Part shown: piece after piece, positions 26,579-35,542 of the stretch
Layout of the letters: every line of letters begins with the position of its first letter
Position numbering within the stretch: the first letter of the stretch is position 1
Source of the DNA: Leclercia pneumoniae
Lineage (GTDB): Bacteria; Pseudomonadota; Gammaproteobacteria; Enterobacterales; Enterobacteriaceae
Direction of reading: 5' to 3'
Length of the DNA: 64,000 nucleotides
Assembly (NCBI RefSeq): GCF_017348915.1
Contig: NZ_CP071383.1
Span: 3,162,001 to 3,226,000 of the forward strand
Position numbers and translations under genes: made by a program
The notes under the pieces: generated by a model
Database searches by the model: none
Seen by the model: only the letters and a program-made list of their open reading frames with translations
Told to the model about the DNA's origin: nothing

Positions 26579-27856
26579 ATGATGACGACTCTCGAAATGC
26601 CATCTGTGCTTTCCAGTTCGCAGCGCCGCTGCCAGGTGCTGCTGATGCTCTATCTGCCGGATTTTATCGCCACCGAGCAGCGCATCGGTGAAATCAACGG
26701 GGTGGATCACAGCATTGCCCGGCAAGATATAGCCGAGACGCGCGATGAAATCCAGCGCTATCATCGGCTCAACATTGCTACGCACCATGACGGCAGCTAC
26801 CGGATTGAAGGCACCACACTTGACCAACGCTTATGCTTGCTGCACTGGCTGCGGCGTGCACTCCGACTCTGCCCGCATTTCGTCGCGCAGCAGTTTACCC
26901 CATCTCTGAAAACCGCGCTTAAACAGCATGGCATTGCACGCACGTTGTATGACGATACCAATTTACGGGCGCTGATAAATTTCTGCTCCCGCCGCTTGCA
27001 GCGTCAATTTGAGTGCCGCGACGTGCAGTTTTTACAGCTTTACTTGCAATATTGTTTGATTCAGCACCATCTGGGCCAGACGCCGCAGTTTTCGGAGATT
27101 CAGCGCAGCTGGACGCAACAACGTGGTGAGTATCTGATGGCGCAGGAGATTGTTCGCCACTGGCAGCGCCGCGTGCTCCCCCTGCCCCATGAGGATGAGC
27201 AGCCATTCCTGACGCTGCTCTTTATGATGCTGCGCACCCCGGATCCACTACGGGATATGCAAAACCAGGATGAGCAGTTACGCCAGGCAATTGGCCGGAT
27301 GATTACCCGCTTTCATTGCCAGACGGGGATGCGTTTTAGTGACGAGCAAGGGCTGACCGATCAGCTCTATATTCATCTTGCCCAGGCGCTAAACCGGTCT
27401 CTGTTCGGGATTGGGATTGATAACAGCCTGGCGGAGGAGATCCAGCGTCTTTATCCACGCCTGATGCGCACCACCCGCGATGCGCTCCTGGAGCTGGAGA
27501 GCACGTTTTCGCTCTCTTTTTCCGAAGAGGAGGCCAGCCTGGTGGCGGTGATATTTGGCGCCTGGCTGATGCAGGAAAATGACCTGCATGAAAAACAGGT
27601 GGTGCTGTTAACCGGAACGGATAAAGCGAGCGAAGAGGCGATCGAGCAACAACTTCGCGAACTGACCCTCCTGCCCTTAAACATTCGCTATGTGCCGTTA
27701 CAGGCTTTTCAGAAGGAGGGCGCCCCCCGGGAAGCAGCCCTGGTGGTGACCCCCTACGCGACCGCCCTGCCGCTCTTCTCGCCGCCGCTCATCCACGCGG
27801 TAGAGACGTTGAATGCGCAGCAGCAGGAACATATTCGCGTGATGCTGGAGACCTAG
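26579..27856 (+). CDS. csiE: Stationary-phase inducible protein CsiE (PRD-containing)
   Basis: A 425-residue protein that resembles BglG/LicT-type antiterminators and activators. It has an N-terminal winged-helix-like region followed by PTS regulation domain-like segments, the second around 290-350 (QLYIHLAQALNRSLFGIGIDN). Its E. coli counterpart is induced in stationary phase under sigma-S and CRP control; its target is unknown. The start is the ATG at 26579 (MMTTLEMPSVL), as in the family; a TTG six bases earlier is in frame. Its stop codon shares the tetranucleotide CTAG with the stop of hcaT on the other strand. Confidence 0.93.
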   Translation: MMTTLEMPSVLSSSQRRCQVLLMLYLPDFIATEQRIGEINGVDHSIARQDIAETRDEIQRYHRLNIATHHDGSYRIEGTTLDQRLCLLHWLRRALRLCPHFVAQQFTPSLKTALKQHGIARTLYDDTNLRALINFCSRRLQRQFECRDVQFLQLYLQYCLIQHHLGQTPQFSEIQRSWTQQRGEYLMAQEIVRHWQRRVLPLPHEDEQPFLTLLFMMLRTPDPLRDMQNQDEQLRQAIGRMITRFHCQTGMRFSDEQGLTDQLYIHLAQALNRSLFGIGIDNSLAEEIQRLYPRLMRTTRDALLELESTFSLSFSEEEASLVAVIFGAWLMQENDLHEKQVVLLTGTDKASEEAIEQQLRELTLLPLNIRYVPLQAFQKEGAPREAALVVTPYATALPLFSPPLIHAVETLNAQQQEHIRVMLET

Positions 27857-28989
27857 CGCGCTGCCACGCGCGGTCGGAGCACCATCGCCGGCAGCGCCAG
27901 CAGCGCCATTACCCAGAAGACACCCTGACCGAGATGCTGATACAGGAAGCCAGCAAATACGGTCATAACCGCAATACTTCCCCCCATCGCCACCGCAGAA
28001 TAGACCGCCTGTAGACGAATCACGTCGGCCCCTTCCCGTGAAGCGATGTAGCGCATCGCCGCCAGGTGGCAGACCGTGAAAGTGCCGCAGTGCAGGATCT
28101 GGGCGACAATGAGCCACGGCAACGCTGTCGTCCAGCCCATGATCCCCCAGCGGGCCAGGCCGCAAACGGCAGAGAGCAGCAGCAGGTCCCGGGCGCCGAA
28201 GCGGCGGAACAGCCTGTTGCTTAAGGCAAAGATAATCACTTCAGCCACCACGCCCAGCGACCAGAGATACCCCACCGCCGAGGCTGAATACCCTGCCCCC
28301 TGCCAGTAGATGGCGCTAAAGCCGTAATAGGCCGCGTGCGCCCCCTGTAGCAGGCAGACGCAAGCCAGGAACCGCCAGCTCTGGGTTACCAGAGCGCGCC
28401 AGGCCGGCCAGCCTGCGCTCTCCTGATGACGGCTTTCTCCCTGCGGCATCACCGACGGGCGCAACAGTAGCCCAAGCAGCATTGAGAAAATACCGAGGCT
28501 TAACAGCGCCAGAATCGCCTGATAGTCATACAGGCTAACCAGTTTGCCCACCAGCGCAGAGCCAATGACAAAGGCGATCGATCCCCACAGGCGCACCCGA
28601 CCATAATCCATGGTGATCTGTTTCTGCCAGGTGTTTGCCAGCGCATCGGTGAGGGGCACCAGCGGTGAGAAAAAGAGGTTGAAGCCAACCATCACCACCA
28701 TTAACCACGCAAACTGCTGGCTGACCCAGAAGCCGCAGAGAAACACCAGGGTTAACAGCGCCAGGACGCGCACGGCGTTGATCAGAAGAGCGGGATCGCT
28801 CACGCGAGGGGCAATCAGCAAGCTACCGAGGAAGCGCGCCACCAGGCCTGCGCCCAGCAGTACACCAATGGTCTCGGGCATCAGGCCTATGCCTTTAAGC
28901 CAGACGCTCCAGAAAGGTAGAAAAATACCGTAGCTAAAAAAGTAGGTGAAGTAGCTGAGCGCCAGCCAGCGTGTGGAATGCAAAACCAT
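27853..28989 (-). CDS. hcaT: MFS transporter HcaT (3-phenylpropionate transporter family)
   Basis: A 378-residue inner-membrane permease of the major facilitator superfamily (E. coli 379) with about twelve hydrophobic segments. In E. coli it is thought to import 3-phenylpropionate for the hca dioxygenase pathway. Here the hcaREFCBD genes that follow it in E. coli are absent and the next genes are DUF2569 and a yphA remnant. Its substrate in this organism is therefore uncertain. GGAGGGATTC precedes the ATG. The ends of csiE and hcaT overlap by 4 bases. Confidence 0.93.
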   Translation of the reverse strand: MVLHSTRWLALSYFTYFFSYGIFLPFWSVWLKGIGLMPETIGVLLGAGLVARFLGSLLIAPRVSDPALLINAVRVLALLTLVFLCGFWVSQQFAWLMVVMVGFNLFFSPLVPLTDALANTWQKQITMDYGRVRLWGSIAFVIGSALVGKLVSLYDYQAILALLSLGIFSMLLGLLLRPSVMPQGESRHQESAGWPAWRALVTQSWRFLACVCLLQGAHAAYYGFSAIYWQGAGYSASAVGYLWSLGVVAEVIIFALSNRLFRRFGARDLLLLSAVCGLARWGIMGWTTALPWLIVAQILHCGTFTVCHLAAMRYIASREGADVIRLQAVYSAVAMGGSIAVMTVFAGFLYQHLGQGVFWVMALLALPAMVLRPRVAAR

Positions 28990-29133
28990 GAATCCCTCCC
29001 GTTATGGAGGCGATAGTCTGGCGAGAAAGGCGATACTGCGCAAGTCCATAAGCTGGCTAAGCATTAACTTTTATTTAACTTTTATCACCGGCCTTCCCTT
29101 CCTGGCCCGGCTATAGTTGCGCGGTGTCAGGAG

Positions 29134-29631
29134 TCACTCCTGAGTGAAAACGCGCGGGATCCGTTTTGAGAAGAGAAAATACGGGATCCAGATTAGCGCG
29201 CCGACAACGGGTGTTAGCGCATTGCGGATATCCATCGTATCCAGCGTGGCCCCGAACAGCCACACGCGTAAGGCGACAAAGTACAGCATATAGAGCAGGC
29301 CAAAAAGATAGTATGGAATAATCACCTTGCGAATATTTCGCTTCCTTTTGAAGAAGTACCAGCCCGTCAGGAAAGTCAGCACAACATCAATAACAATCAG
29401 CGCCACGCCGCCTATACCGAAAGGGGTGATTGCCATTCCTTGTCGCATAAAGCCCACAATGGACGAGATAAATTCCCAGGCATTGAAGGGGGAGATCAGC
29501 ATATTGATGACTAACCCGGCCGCGGGAAGATAGAGCAGGCCGTTAATTTTCTTCTCATCCAGACTTTCACACTGATGACATAACCCCGACTCTTTATTGG
29601 CCGGTTGTTCCTGACATTCAATACATTGCAT
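29134..29631 (-). CDS. DUF2569 membrane protein with N-terminal zinc ribbon
   Basis: A 165-residue protein of unknown function. Residues 1-25 form a small zinc ribbon (MQCIECQEQ, then GLCHQCES, two CxxC pairs). Four hydrophobic segments follow, at about 33-50, 70-90, 105-125 and 135-155, typical of DUF2569. The start is the ATG at 29629-29631 because AAGGAT lies 7 bases upstream; an upstream ATG would add 22 residues lying before the ribosome site. Its stop overlaps a small palindrome (TCAGGA/TCCTGA). It is divergent from the yphA remnant. Confidence 0.75.
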   Translation of the reverse strand: MQCIECQEQPANKESGLCHQCESLDEKKINGLLYLPAAGLVINMLISPFNAWEFISSIVGFMRQGMAITPFGIGGVALIVIDVVLTFLTGWYFFKRKRNIRKVIIPYYLFGLLYMLYFVALRVWLFGATLDTMDIRNALTPVVGALIWIPYFLFSKRIPRVFTQE

Positions 29632-29789
29632 CGCGATATCCTTGCCGAAAAAAGAGAATTCTACACACCCAGCCAGTGACCCTGAAATTAAAATCACCCT
29701 AACGGCTGATTTATAGCGGGAAGGTCAATGGCAGGCGCCGATAATTTGTATTAGGGTTAAATTACGCCCCACCGAAAAGCGAGCTCATC

Positions 29790-30213
29790 ATGAACGCACT
29801 TCGCTATTTAGATTTCGGTCAGTCACGTCCTCTGCTTCTTTTGATCGCCCGGATCGCTATCGTGCTGCTGTTTATTATTTTTGGTCTGCCGAAAATGACC
29901 GGGTTTGATGGCACCGTGCAATAGATGGCGAAGCTGGGCGCCCCCATGCCGATGCTGGCCGCGATTATTGCGGTGGTGATGGAGATCCCGGCGGCTATTT
30001 TGATCGTGCTGGGTTTCTTTACCCGCCCTATCGCACTGCTGTTTGTCTTTTACACGCTGGGTACGGCAGTTATCGGCCATCCTTACTGGGATATGAGCGG
30101 CGACGCCGTCATGCCGAATATGATTAACTTTTATAAAAAATATCAGTATTGCTGGGGCCTTTTTATTATTGGCCGTCACCGGGCCTGGCGCAATTTCTAT
30201 TGACCGGCACTAA
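29790..30213 (+). pseudogene. yphA: yphA remnant (DoxX family inner-membrane protein), two lesions
   Basis: The translation follows E. coli YphA closely from [20 protein letters not shown], but codon 45 is TAG (29922-29924) in the place of a tyrosine codon: [17 protein letters not shown]. Later, a run of six A residues at about 30134-30139 (five would restore the frame) shifts the reading frame; beyond it the family C-terminus [20 protein letters not shown] continues in the +1 frame to TAA at 30211-30213. So there is one nonsense mutation and one 1-base insertion in an otherwise well-preserved gene. The decay looks recent. Translation from the ATG at 29925 would give only a truncated, frameshifted product. 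A sequencing error cannot be ruled out for the A-run. Confidence 0.9.
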
Positions 30214-30240
30214 GAACCTCCCTTTTTCGCCACCAAATAG

Positions 30241-30264
30241 AAAAGGCCGCTTGCGCGGCCTTTT
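30241..30264. terminator. Bidirectional terminator between yphA remnant and glyA
   Basis: AAAAGGCCGC-TTGC-GCGGCCTTTT is a perfect 10-base stem with T-rich tails on both strands (TTTTCTCTTT on plus, TTTTCTATTT on minus). It lies 19 bases after the glyA stop. Confidence 0.88.
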
Positions 30265-30283
30265 CTCTTTCTGCGGAGCAGAA

Positions 30284-31537
30284 TTATGCGTATACCGGGA
30301 AGCGTGCGCAGATTTCCAGAACTTTACCTTTAACGCGCTCGATAACCGCGTCGTCATTGATATTGTCCAGCACGTCACACATCCAGCCTGCCAGCTCTTT
30401 CACTTCCGCTTCTTTAAAGCCACGGCGAGTAACGGCCGGTGAACCGATACGGATACCGGAGGTCACGAACGGGCTCTTCGGATCGTTAGGTACGCTGTTT
30501 TTGTTTACGGTAATGTTGGCGCGGCCAAGGGCAGCGTCAGCCTCTTTACCGGTCAGGTTTTTATCGACCAGATCCAGCAGGAACAGGTGGTTTTCAGTAC
30601 CGCCAGACACCACTTTGTAGCCACGGTTCAGGAACACTTCCACCATCGCTTTAGCGTTTTTAGCAACCTGCTGCTGATACACTTTGAACTCTGGCTCCAT
30701 CGCTTCTTTCAGCGCCACGGCTTTCGCTGCGATAACGTGCATCAGCGGGCCGCCCTGCGCGCTTGGGAAGACAGCAGAGTTCAGTTTCTTATACAGATCT
30801 TCGTCGCCGCCCTTCGCCAGGATCAGGCCACCGCGTGGACCCGCCAGGGTTTTGTGAGTCGTGGTGGTGACAACGTGCGCATGTGGAACCGGGTTCGGGT
30901 AAACGCCCGCAGCAATCAGACCGGCAACGTGCGCCATATCCACAAACAGATATGCGCCGATGCTGTCTGCGATTTCGCGCATTTTAGCCCAGTCAACGAT
31001 ACCGGAGTAGGCAGAGAAGCCGCCGATGATCATCTTCGGCTTGTGCTCTTTGGCCTGCTTCGCCATGTCTTCGTAGTCAATTTTACCGGACTCATCAATA
31101 CCGTAAGGAATGATGTTGTACAGTTTGCCCGAGAAGTTAACCGGGGAGCCGTGAGTCAGGTGGCCGCCCTGCGCCAGGTTCATACCCAGAACGGTATCGC
31201 CCGGCTGCAGCAGTGCGGTGTAAACCGCGAAGTTAGCCTGAGAACCGGAGTGCGGCTGGACGTTAGCGTAGTCGGCGCCAAACAGCTCTTTCGCGCGGTC
31301 GATTGCCAGCTGCTCAACGATATCCACGTACTCGCAACCGCCGTAGTAGCGCTTGCCCGGATAACCTTCAGCGTATTTGTTGGTCAGCTGAGAGCCCTGC
31401 GCCTGCATCACACGCGGGCTGGTGTAGTTTTCGGAGGCGATCAGTTCGATGTGCTCTTCCTGACGTACTTTTTCCTGCTCCATAGCCTGCCACAGTTCGG
31501 CATCATAATCGGCAATGTTCATTTCACGCTTTAACAT
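30284..31537 (-). CDS. glyA: Serine hydroxymethyltransferase
   Basis: A PLP enzyme converting serine and tetrahydrofolate to glycine and 5,10-methylene-tetrahydrofolate, the main source of one-carbon units. It has 417 residues, as in E. coli, and the PLP lysine lies in [14 protein letters not shown] (position 229 by family numbering). The ATG at 31535-31537 is chosen because AGGAG lies 7 bases upstream; the ATG six bases earlier abuts the AGGAG. The 304-base gap shared with hmp contains a PurR box. Confidence 0.98.
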   Translation of the reverse strand: MLKREMNIADYDAELWQAMEQEKVRQEEHIELIASENYTSPRVMQAQGSQLTNKYAEGYPGKRYYGGCEYVDIVEQLAIDRAKELFGADYANVQPHSGSQANFAVYTALLQPGDTVLGMNLAQGGHLTHGSPVNFSGKLYNIIPYGIDESGKIDYEDMAKQAKEHKPKMIIGGFSAYSGIVDWAKMREIADSIGAYLFVDMAHVAGLIAAGVYPNPVPHAHVVTTTTHKTLAGPRGGLILAKGGDEDLYKKLNSAVFPSAQGGPLMHVIAAKAVALKEAMEPEFKVYQQQVAKNAKAMVEVFLNRGYKVVSGGTENHLFLLDLVDKNLTGKEADAALGRANITVNKNSVPNDPKSPFVTSGIRIGSPAVTRRGFKEAEVKELAGWMCDVLDNINDDAVIERVKGKVLEICARFPVYA

Positions 31538-31655
31538 CCGCATCTCCTGACTCAGCTAACAATAAAATTTTGACCTGAAAAAGGCAGTCCTGTTGGACAA
31601 CGCGCAACAGTATAACTGATTAGTTCTGTGATAACAGGTCTTGACAAACGATTTT

Positions 31656-31671
31656 ACGCAAACGTTTTCCT
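31656..31671 (-). promoter_or_regulatory. PurR box upstream of glyA
   Basis: ACGCAAACGTTTTCCT matches the PurR operator consensus (ACGCAAACGTTTTCnT) fully. It lies 119 bases upstream of the glyA start. glyA is a known PurR target in E. coli. Confidence 0.88.
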
Positions 31672-31741
31672 GCCCGCCACGCAAGGGTTTGACACATAAA
31701 GCGCAGACGGCAAGTAAGGGATTTCTTTTCAGGTTTGTGAT

Positions 31742-31754
31742 GTGAATATTTCAC
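31742..31754. promoter_or_regulatory. Palindrome in the glyA-hmp gap
   Basis: GTGAA-TAT-TTCAC is a perfect 13-base palindrome. MetR regulates both glyA and hmp in E. coli through TGAA-N5-TTCA sites; the spacing here is 3 rather than 5, so a MetR role is only a guess. Confidence 0.3.
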
Positions 31755-31793
31755 GTTGCAAAGAACCATTTACAACGCAGGGTTATTTTTTAT

Positions 31794-31814
31794 AAGATGT
31801 ATTTAAAATACATC
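31794..31814 (+). promoter_or_regulatory. NsrR operator of hmp
   Basis: AAGATGTATTT followed by AAAATACATC is an inverted repeat matching the NsrR consensus (AAGATGYATTT with its mirror). It ends 27 bases before the hmp start. The nitric oxide sensor NsrR represses hmp at this place in E. coli. Confidence 0.88.
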
Positions 31815-31841
31815 ATTAGATTTACAGAAAAGGAAGCAGCC

Positions 31842-33032
31842 ATGCTCGACGCCCAAACCATCGCAACCGTGAAAGCCACTATTCCCCTGCTGGTTGAAAC
31901 GGGTCCTAAACTTACCGCCCACTTTTACGACCGGATGTTCGCCCACAATCCCGAGCTCAAAGAAATTTTTAACATGAGCAACCAGCGTAACGGCGATCAG
32001 CGCGAAGCGCTGTTTAATGCGATTGCCGCCTATGCCAGCAACATCGATAACCTGGCGGCCCTACTGCCGGCGGTAGAGAAAATTGCGCAGAAGCACACCA
32101 GCTTCCAGATCAAGCCGGAGCAGTACAACACCGTGGGTACTCACCTGCTTGCCACCCTGGATGAGATGTTCAGCCCGGGTCAGGAGGTGCTGGATGCCTG
32201 GGGTAAAGCTTACGGCGTGCTGGCTAATGTCTTTATCAACCGTGAAGCGCAGATCTACAGCGAGCATGCCAGCAAAAAGGGTGGCTGGGAGGGCACTCGC
32301 GCCTTCCGTATCGTAGAGAAAACCCCGCGCAGCGCGCTGATTACCAGCTTCGAATTCGAACCGGTGGATGGTAAACCCGTAGCGGATTATCAGCCTGGCC
32401 AGTATCTGGCCGTATGGCTGAAACCCGAAGGCTTCCCGCATCAGGAGATCCGCCAGTATTCCCTCACCCGCAAAGCCAATGCTAAGAGCTATCGTATCGC
32501 CGTGAAACGCGAAGAGGGTGGTCAGGTCTCAACCTGGCTGCATAACGAAGCGAAAGTAGGCGACGTGGTGCATCTGGCCGCGCCGGCCGGTGATTTCTTT
32601 ATGGCCGTTGACACCCACACGCCGGTTACGCTGATTTCCGCAGGCGTGGGGCAAACCCCGATGCTGGCGATGCTGGATACTCTGGCGAAATCGCAGCACA
32701 GCGCGCCGGTAAACTGGTTCCACGCCGCCGAGAACGGTGATGTGCATGCGTTTGCCGATGAAGTACAGGCTCTGGCCGCTCAGCTGCCGCACTTTACCGC
32801 ACATACCTGGTACCGCCTGCCGACGGAGACCGATCGCACAGCAGCACGCTTTAATAGCGAAGGTTTGATGGATTTAGCCCAGCATAAAGGCCTATTTAAC
32901 GCCCCGGAGATGCTGTTTTATGTCTGTGGCCCGGTAGCCTTTATGCAGTTCGCAGCTGCGCAGCTGGTCGAACTGGGGGTCAATAAAGAGAACATCCATT
33001 ACGAATGTTTTGGCCCGCACAAGGTGCTGTAA
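31842..33032 (+). CDS. hmp: Flavohemoglobin, nitric oxide dioxygenase
   Basis: Oxidises nitric oxide to nitrate with O2 and NAD(P)H. It has 396 residues, as in E. coli. The globin domain (1-138) contains the proximal histidine in [13 protein letters not shown]; the FAD domain has RQYSLTRK near 206 and the NAD domain [11 protein letters not shown] near 269. The ATG at 31842 ([10 protein letters not shown]) follows AAGGAAG; an upstream ATG at 31797 lies inside the NsrR site and is not used. Expression is probably derepressed by NO. Confidence 0.98.
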   Translation: MLDAQTIATVKATIPLLVETGPKLTAHFYDRMFAHNPELKEIFNMSNQRNGDQREALFNAIAAYASNIDNLAALLPAVEKIAQKHTSFQIKPEQYNTVGTHLLATLDEMFSPGQEVLDAWGKAYGVLANVFINREAQIYSEHASKKGGWEGTRAFRIVEKTPRSALITSFEFEPVDGKPVADYQPGQYLAVWLKPEGFPHQEIRQYSLTRKANAKSYRIAVKREEGGQVSTWLHNEAKVGDVVHLAAPAGDFFMAVDTHTPVTLISAGVGQTPMLAMLDTLAKSQHSAPVNWFHAAENGDVHAFADEVQALAAQLPHFTAHTWYRLPTETDRTAARFNSEGLMDLAQHKGLFNAPEMLFYVCGPVAFMQFAAAQLVELGVNKENIHYECFGPHKVL

Positions 33033-33040
33033 TGCAAAAA

Positions 33041-33069
33041 GCCCCCGGCAATTACCGGGGGCTTTTTTT
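33041..33069 (+). terminator. Intrinsic terminator of hmp
   Basis: GCCCCCGG-CAATTA-CCGGGGGC followed by seven T residues, 8 bases after the hmp stop. It also faces glnB, which converges from the other side. Confidence 0.92.
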
Positions 33070-33096
33070 ATACAGATGAGTCAGCGTGATGCGGGT

Positions 33097-33459
<363 letters not shown>

Positions 33460-33514
33460 TCAGCAGCATCGTAATCGGTTGCTCACAGTATCATACCCGA
33501 TGGATTTAGCGGTA

Positions 33515-34849
33515 TTACTCTTTAAAGTCGTTTGCTTCCAGCTCATGGCGCGACAGCAATTTGTAAAATTCGGTGCGGTTGCGTCCAGCCATACGGGCCG
33601 CATGGGTCACGTTGCCTTTGGTAATTTGCAGCAGCTTACGCAGGTAGTTGAGTTCAAACTGATTACGCGCTTCCACAAAGGTGGGGAGCGCGGTGTTCTC
33701 CCCTTCCAGCGCCTGCTCAACCAGCGCATCGCTGATCACCGGCGAGGAGGTCAACGCTACGCACTGCTCGATCACGTTTACCAGTTGGCGCACGTTGCCC
33801 GGCCAGCCGGCGGTCATAAGCCGCTTCATGGCATCGGTTGAAAAGGCACGCACAAAGGGTTTATGCCGCTCAGCCGACTGGCGCAGCAGCTGCGTCGCCA
33901 GCAGCGGGATATCTTCAGCACGCTCTGCCAGCGGCGGTATTTTCAAATTCACCACGTTAAGGCGATAGTAGAGATCTTCACGGAACTCTTTGCACTCCAT
34001 CGCTTTCGGCAGATCGCGATGGGTTGCAGAAATAATGCGGACATTGATGTCGATATCGCGGTTACTGCCCAGCGGACGTACTTTACGCTCCTGCAAGACG
34101 CGCAGGAGTTTCACCTGCAAAGGCGCGGGCATATCGCCGATCTCATCCAGAAATAGCGTGCCGCCCTCTGCGGCCTGGAACAGCCCTTCGCGGCTGCTCA
34201 CGGCCCCGGTAAAGGCGCCACGGGCATGACCAAAGAGCTCCGACTCCAGCAACTGTTCAGGCAAGGCGCCGCAGTTAATGGCGATAAAGGCATTTTTACT
34301 ACGCGGGCTGGCGTTGTGAATGGCCTGGGCGAGGATCTCTTTCCCGGTACCACTCTGGCCGTTAATCAATACGCTGACGTCAGACTGAGCCACCATTCTC
34401 GCCTGCTCAAGCAGACGCAGCATAATGGGGCTGCGGGTCACAATCGCCTCGCGCCACTGGTCATCGCCGGACGAAGCGGTATGTTCCAGCGCATCGTCGA
34501 TGGCTTTGTAGAGCGCATCTTTATCCACCGGCTTGGTGAGAAAACTGAACACCCCCTGCTGCGTGGCCGCCACGGCATCGGGAATCGATCCGTGGGCGGT
34601 AAGGATGATCACCGGCATGCCGGGCTGGACTCGCTGGATCTCGATAAAGAGCTGCATGCCATCCATCTCATCCATGCGTAGATCGCTAATCACCAGATCC
34701 ACTTTTTCCCGTGCCAGCACCCGCAACCCTTCCTGTCCGCTTTCGGCGGTCACGACGCCGTAGCCTTCACTCATCAGACGCATTCCCAGCAGCTTTAGCA
34801 GCCCAGGATCATCATCTACCAGTAAAAGGTGCGCAGGTTTACGGCTCAT
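33515..34849 (-). CDS. glrR: Sigma-54-dependent response regulator GlrR
   Basis: An NtrC-type activator of 444 residues, the partner of GlrK. The receiver domain (about 7-120) has the phosphorylated aspartate D56 in VISDLRMD. The AAA+ domain has Walker A GQSGTGKE near 169, the sigma-54 contact loop GAFTGA near 217 and a GGTLFLDEIGDM Walker B. A C-terminal helix-turn-helix follows. In E. coli it activates glmY from upstream sites; matching sites and a sigma-54 promoter are present here at 37234-37452. It overlaps qseG by 11 bases. Confidence 0.97.
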   Translation of the reverse strand: MSRKPAHLLLVDDDPGLLKLLGMRLMSEGYGVVTAESGQEGLRVLAREKVDLVISDLRMDEMDGMQLFIEIQRVQPGMPVIILTAHGSIPDAVAATQQGVFSFLTKPVDKDALYKAIDDALEHTASSGDDQWREAIVTRSPIMLRLLEQARMVAQSDVSVLINGQSGTGKEILAQAIHNASPRSKNAFIAINCGALPEQLLESELFGHARGAFTGAVSSREGLFQAAEGGTLFLDEIGDMPAPLQVKLLRVLQERKVRPLGSNRDIDINVRIISATHRDLPKAMECKEFREDLYYRLNVVNLKIPPLAERAEDIPLLATQLLRQSAERHKPFVRAFSTDAMKRLMTAGWPGNVRQLVNVIEQCVALTSSPVISDALVEQALEGENTALPTFVEARNQFELNYLRKLLQITKGNVTHAARMAGRNRTEFYKLLSRHELEANDFKE

Positions 34850-35525
34850 GGCTCACTTCCTCAGATTTTGGCATATCGCCCACCGGTTTGCGGGTGGAGA
34901 GTTGACGCTCAATATCGGTCAGGTTTTCCAGCTTGCGGGTAGTGGTCTCCAGCTCGCCACGCAAATATTGCTGCTGCTGGCGCAGTGTATCCAGCTCTTC
35001 GTCACTCGCTTGCTGAAGCTTACTGTAACGCGAACGCTCTTCGGCAAGCTGCAGCTGCTGCATCTGCCCGTCACGCCAGACCTGGAATAAGGGGCGTACC
35101 TGTGCCGGGATCTGTGGGCTCAGGGCATCAAGTCGGGTGGTATAGGCGCGGCGCTCCACAGGGCTGATTTTGGCATTTGCCAGCAGGATGCCGCGTTTAA
35201 AGGTTCCTTGCCAGCTATCATCCGCCCAGTTCCTTGCCTCTGCGCGGGCAACCGATGGCGCCAGGCGTTCGGCACAGTCCATGCTGCGCAGCCAGTAAAG
35301 AGGGTTAGTCTCGGTTTCGTGTCCCTGTAATCGCCAGATATTATTGCAGTCCGTGGAGAGGAAATCGGCCAGTTGATGTTCAGGCAGTTTCTCTTCCGGC
35401 TTATTGCTAATGGCGCTGGTCGGCGCATGGGTAACACAACCGCTCAGCAGCAGACCGGCAAGGCTGATACGTAGACATTTGCTGTTAAATACCGCGTTAA
35501 TGGCGCGGGAAAAGATATGTGACAT
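34839..35525 (-). CDS. qseG: Lipoprotein QseG (GlrK/QseE-associated)
   Basis: A lipoprotein encoded between the kinase and regulator genes; in E. coli QseG binds and activates the kinase and is attached to the outer membrane. The lipobox is LLSGC about 30 residues from the start, and a coiled-coil-like glutamine-rich stretch near 150-200 ends with TTRKLENLTDIERQLSTRKP. The start is uncertain. The ATG at 35523-35525 (MSHIFSRA) matches the family N-terminus and has GGTGAG close by. The ATG at 35544-35546 overlaps the glrK stop (ATGA) and would add seven residues. Confidence 0.88.
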   Translation of the reverse strand: MSHIFSRAINAVFNSKCLRISLAGLLLSGCVTHAPTSAISNKPEEKLPEHQLADFLSTDCNNIWRLQGHETETNPLYWLRSMDCAERLAPSVARAEARNWADDSWQGTFKRGILLANAKISPVERRAYTTRLDALSPQIPAQVRPLFQVWRDGQMQQLQLAEERSRYSKLQQASDEELDTLRQQQQYLRGELETTTRKLENLTDIERQLSTRKPVGDMPKSEEVSHEP

Positions 35526-35542
35526 ACTCACCAGGCATAGAT

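Noticed and set aside
26919..27206. Alanine- and serine-rich minus-strand frame inside csiE
   Set aside because: Low-complexity antisense frame within a recognised gene; no start signal.
31742..31754. MetR site for glyA/hmp
   Set aside because: The palindrome has a 3-base centre, not the 5 bases of the MetR consensus, so I list it only as an unassigned palindrome.
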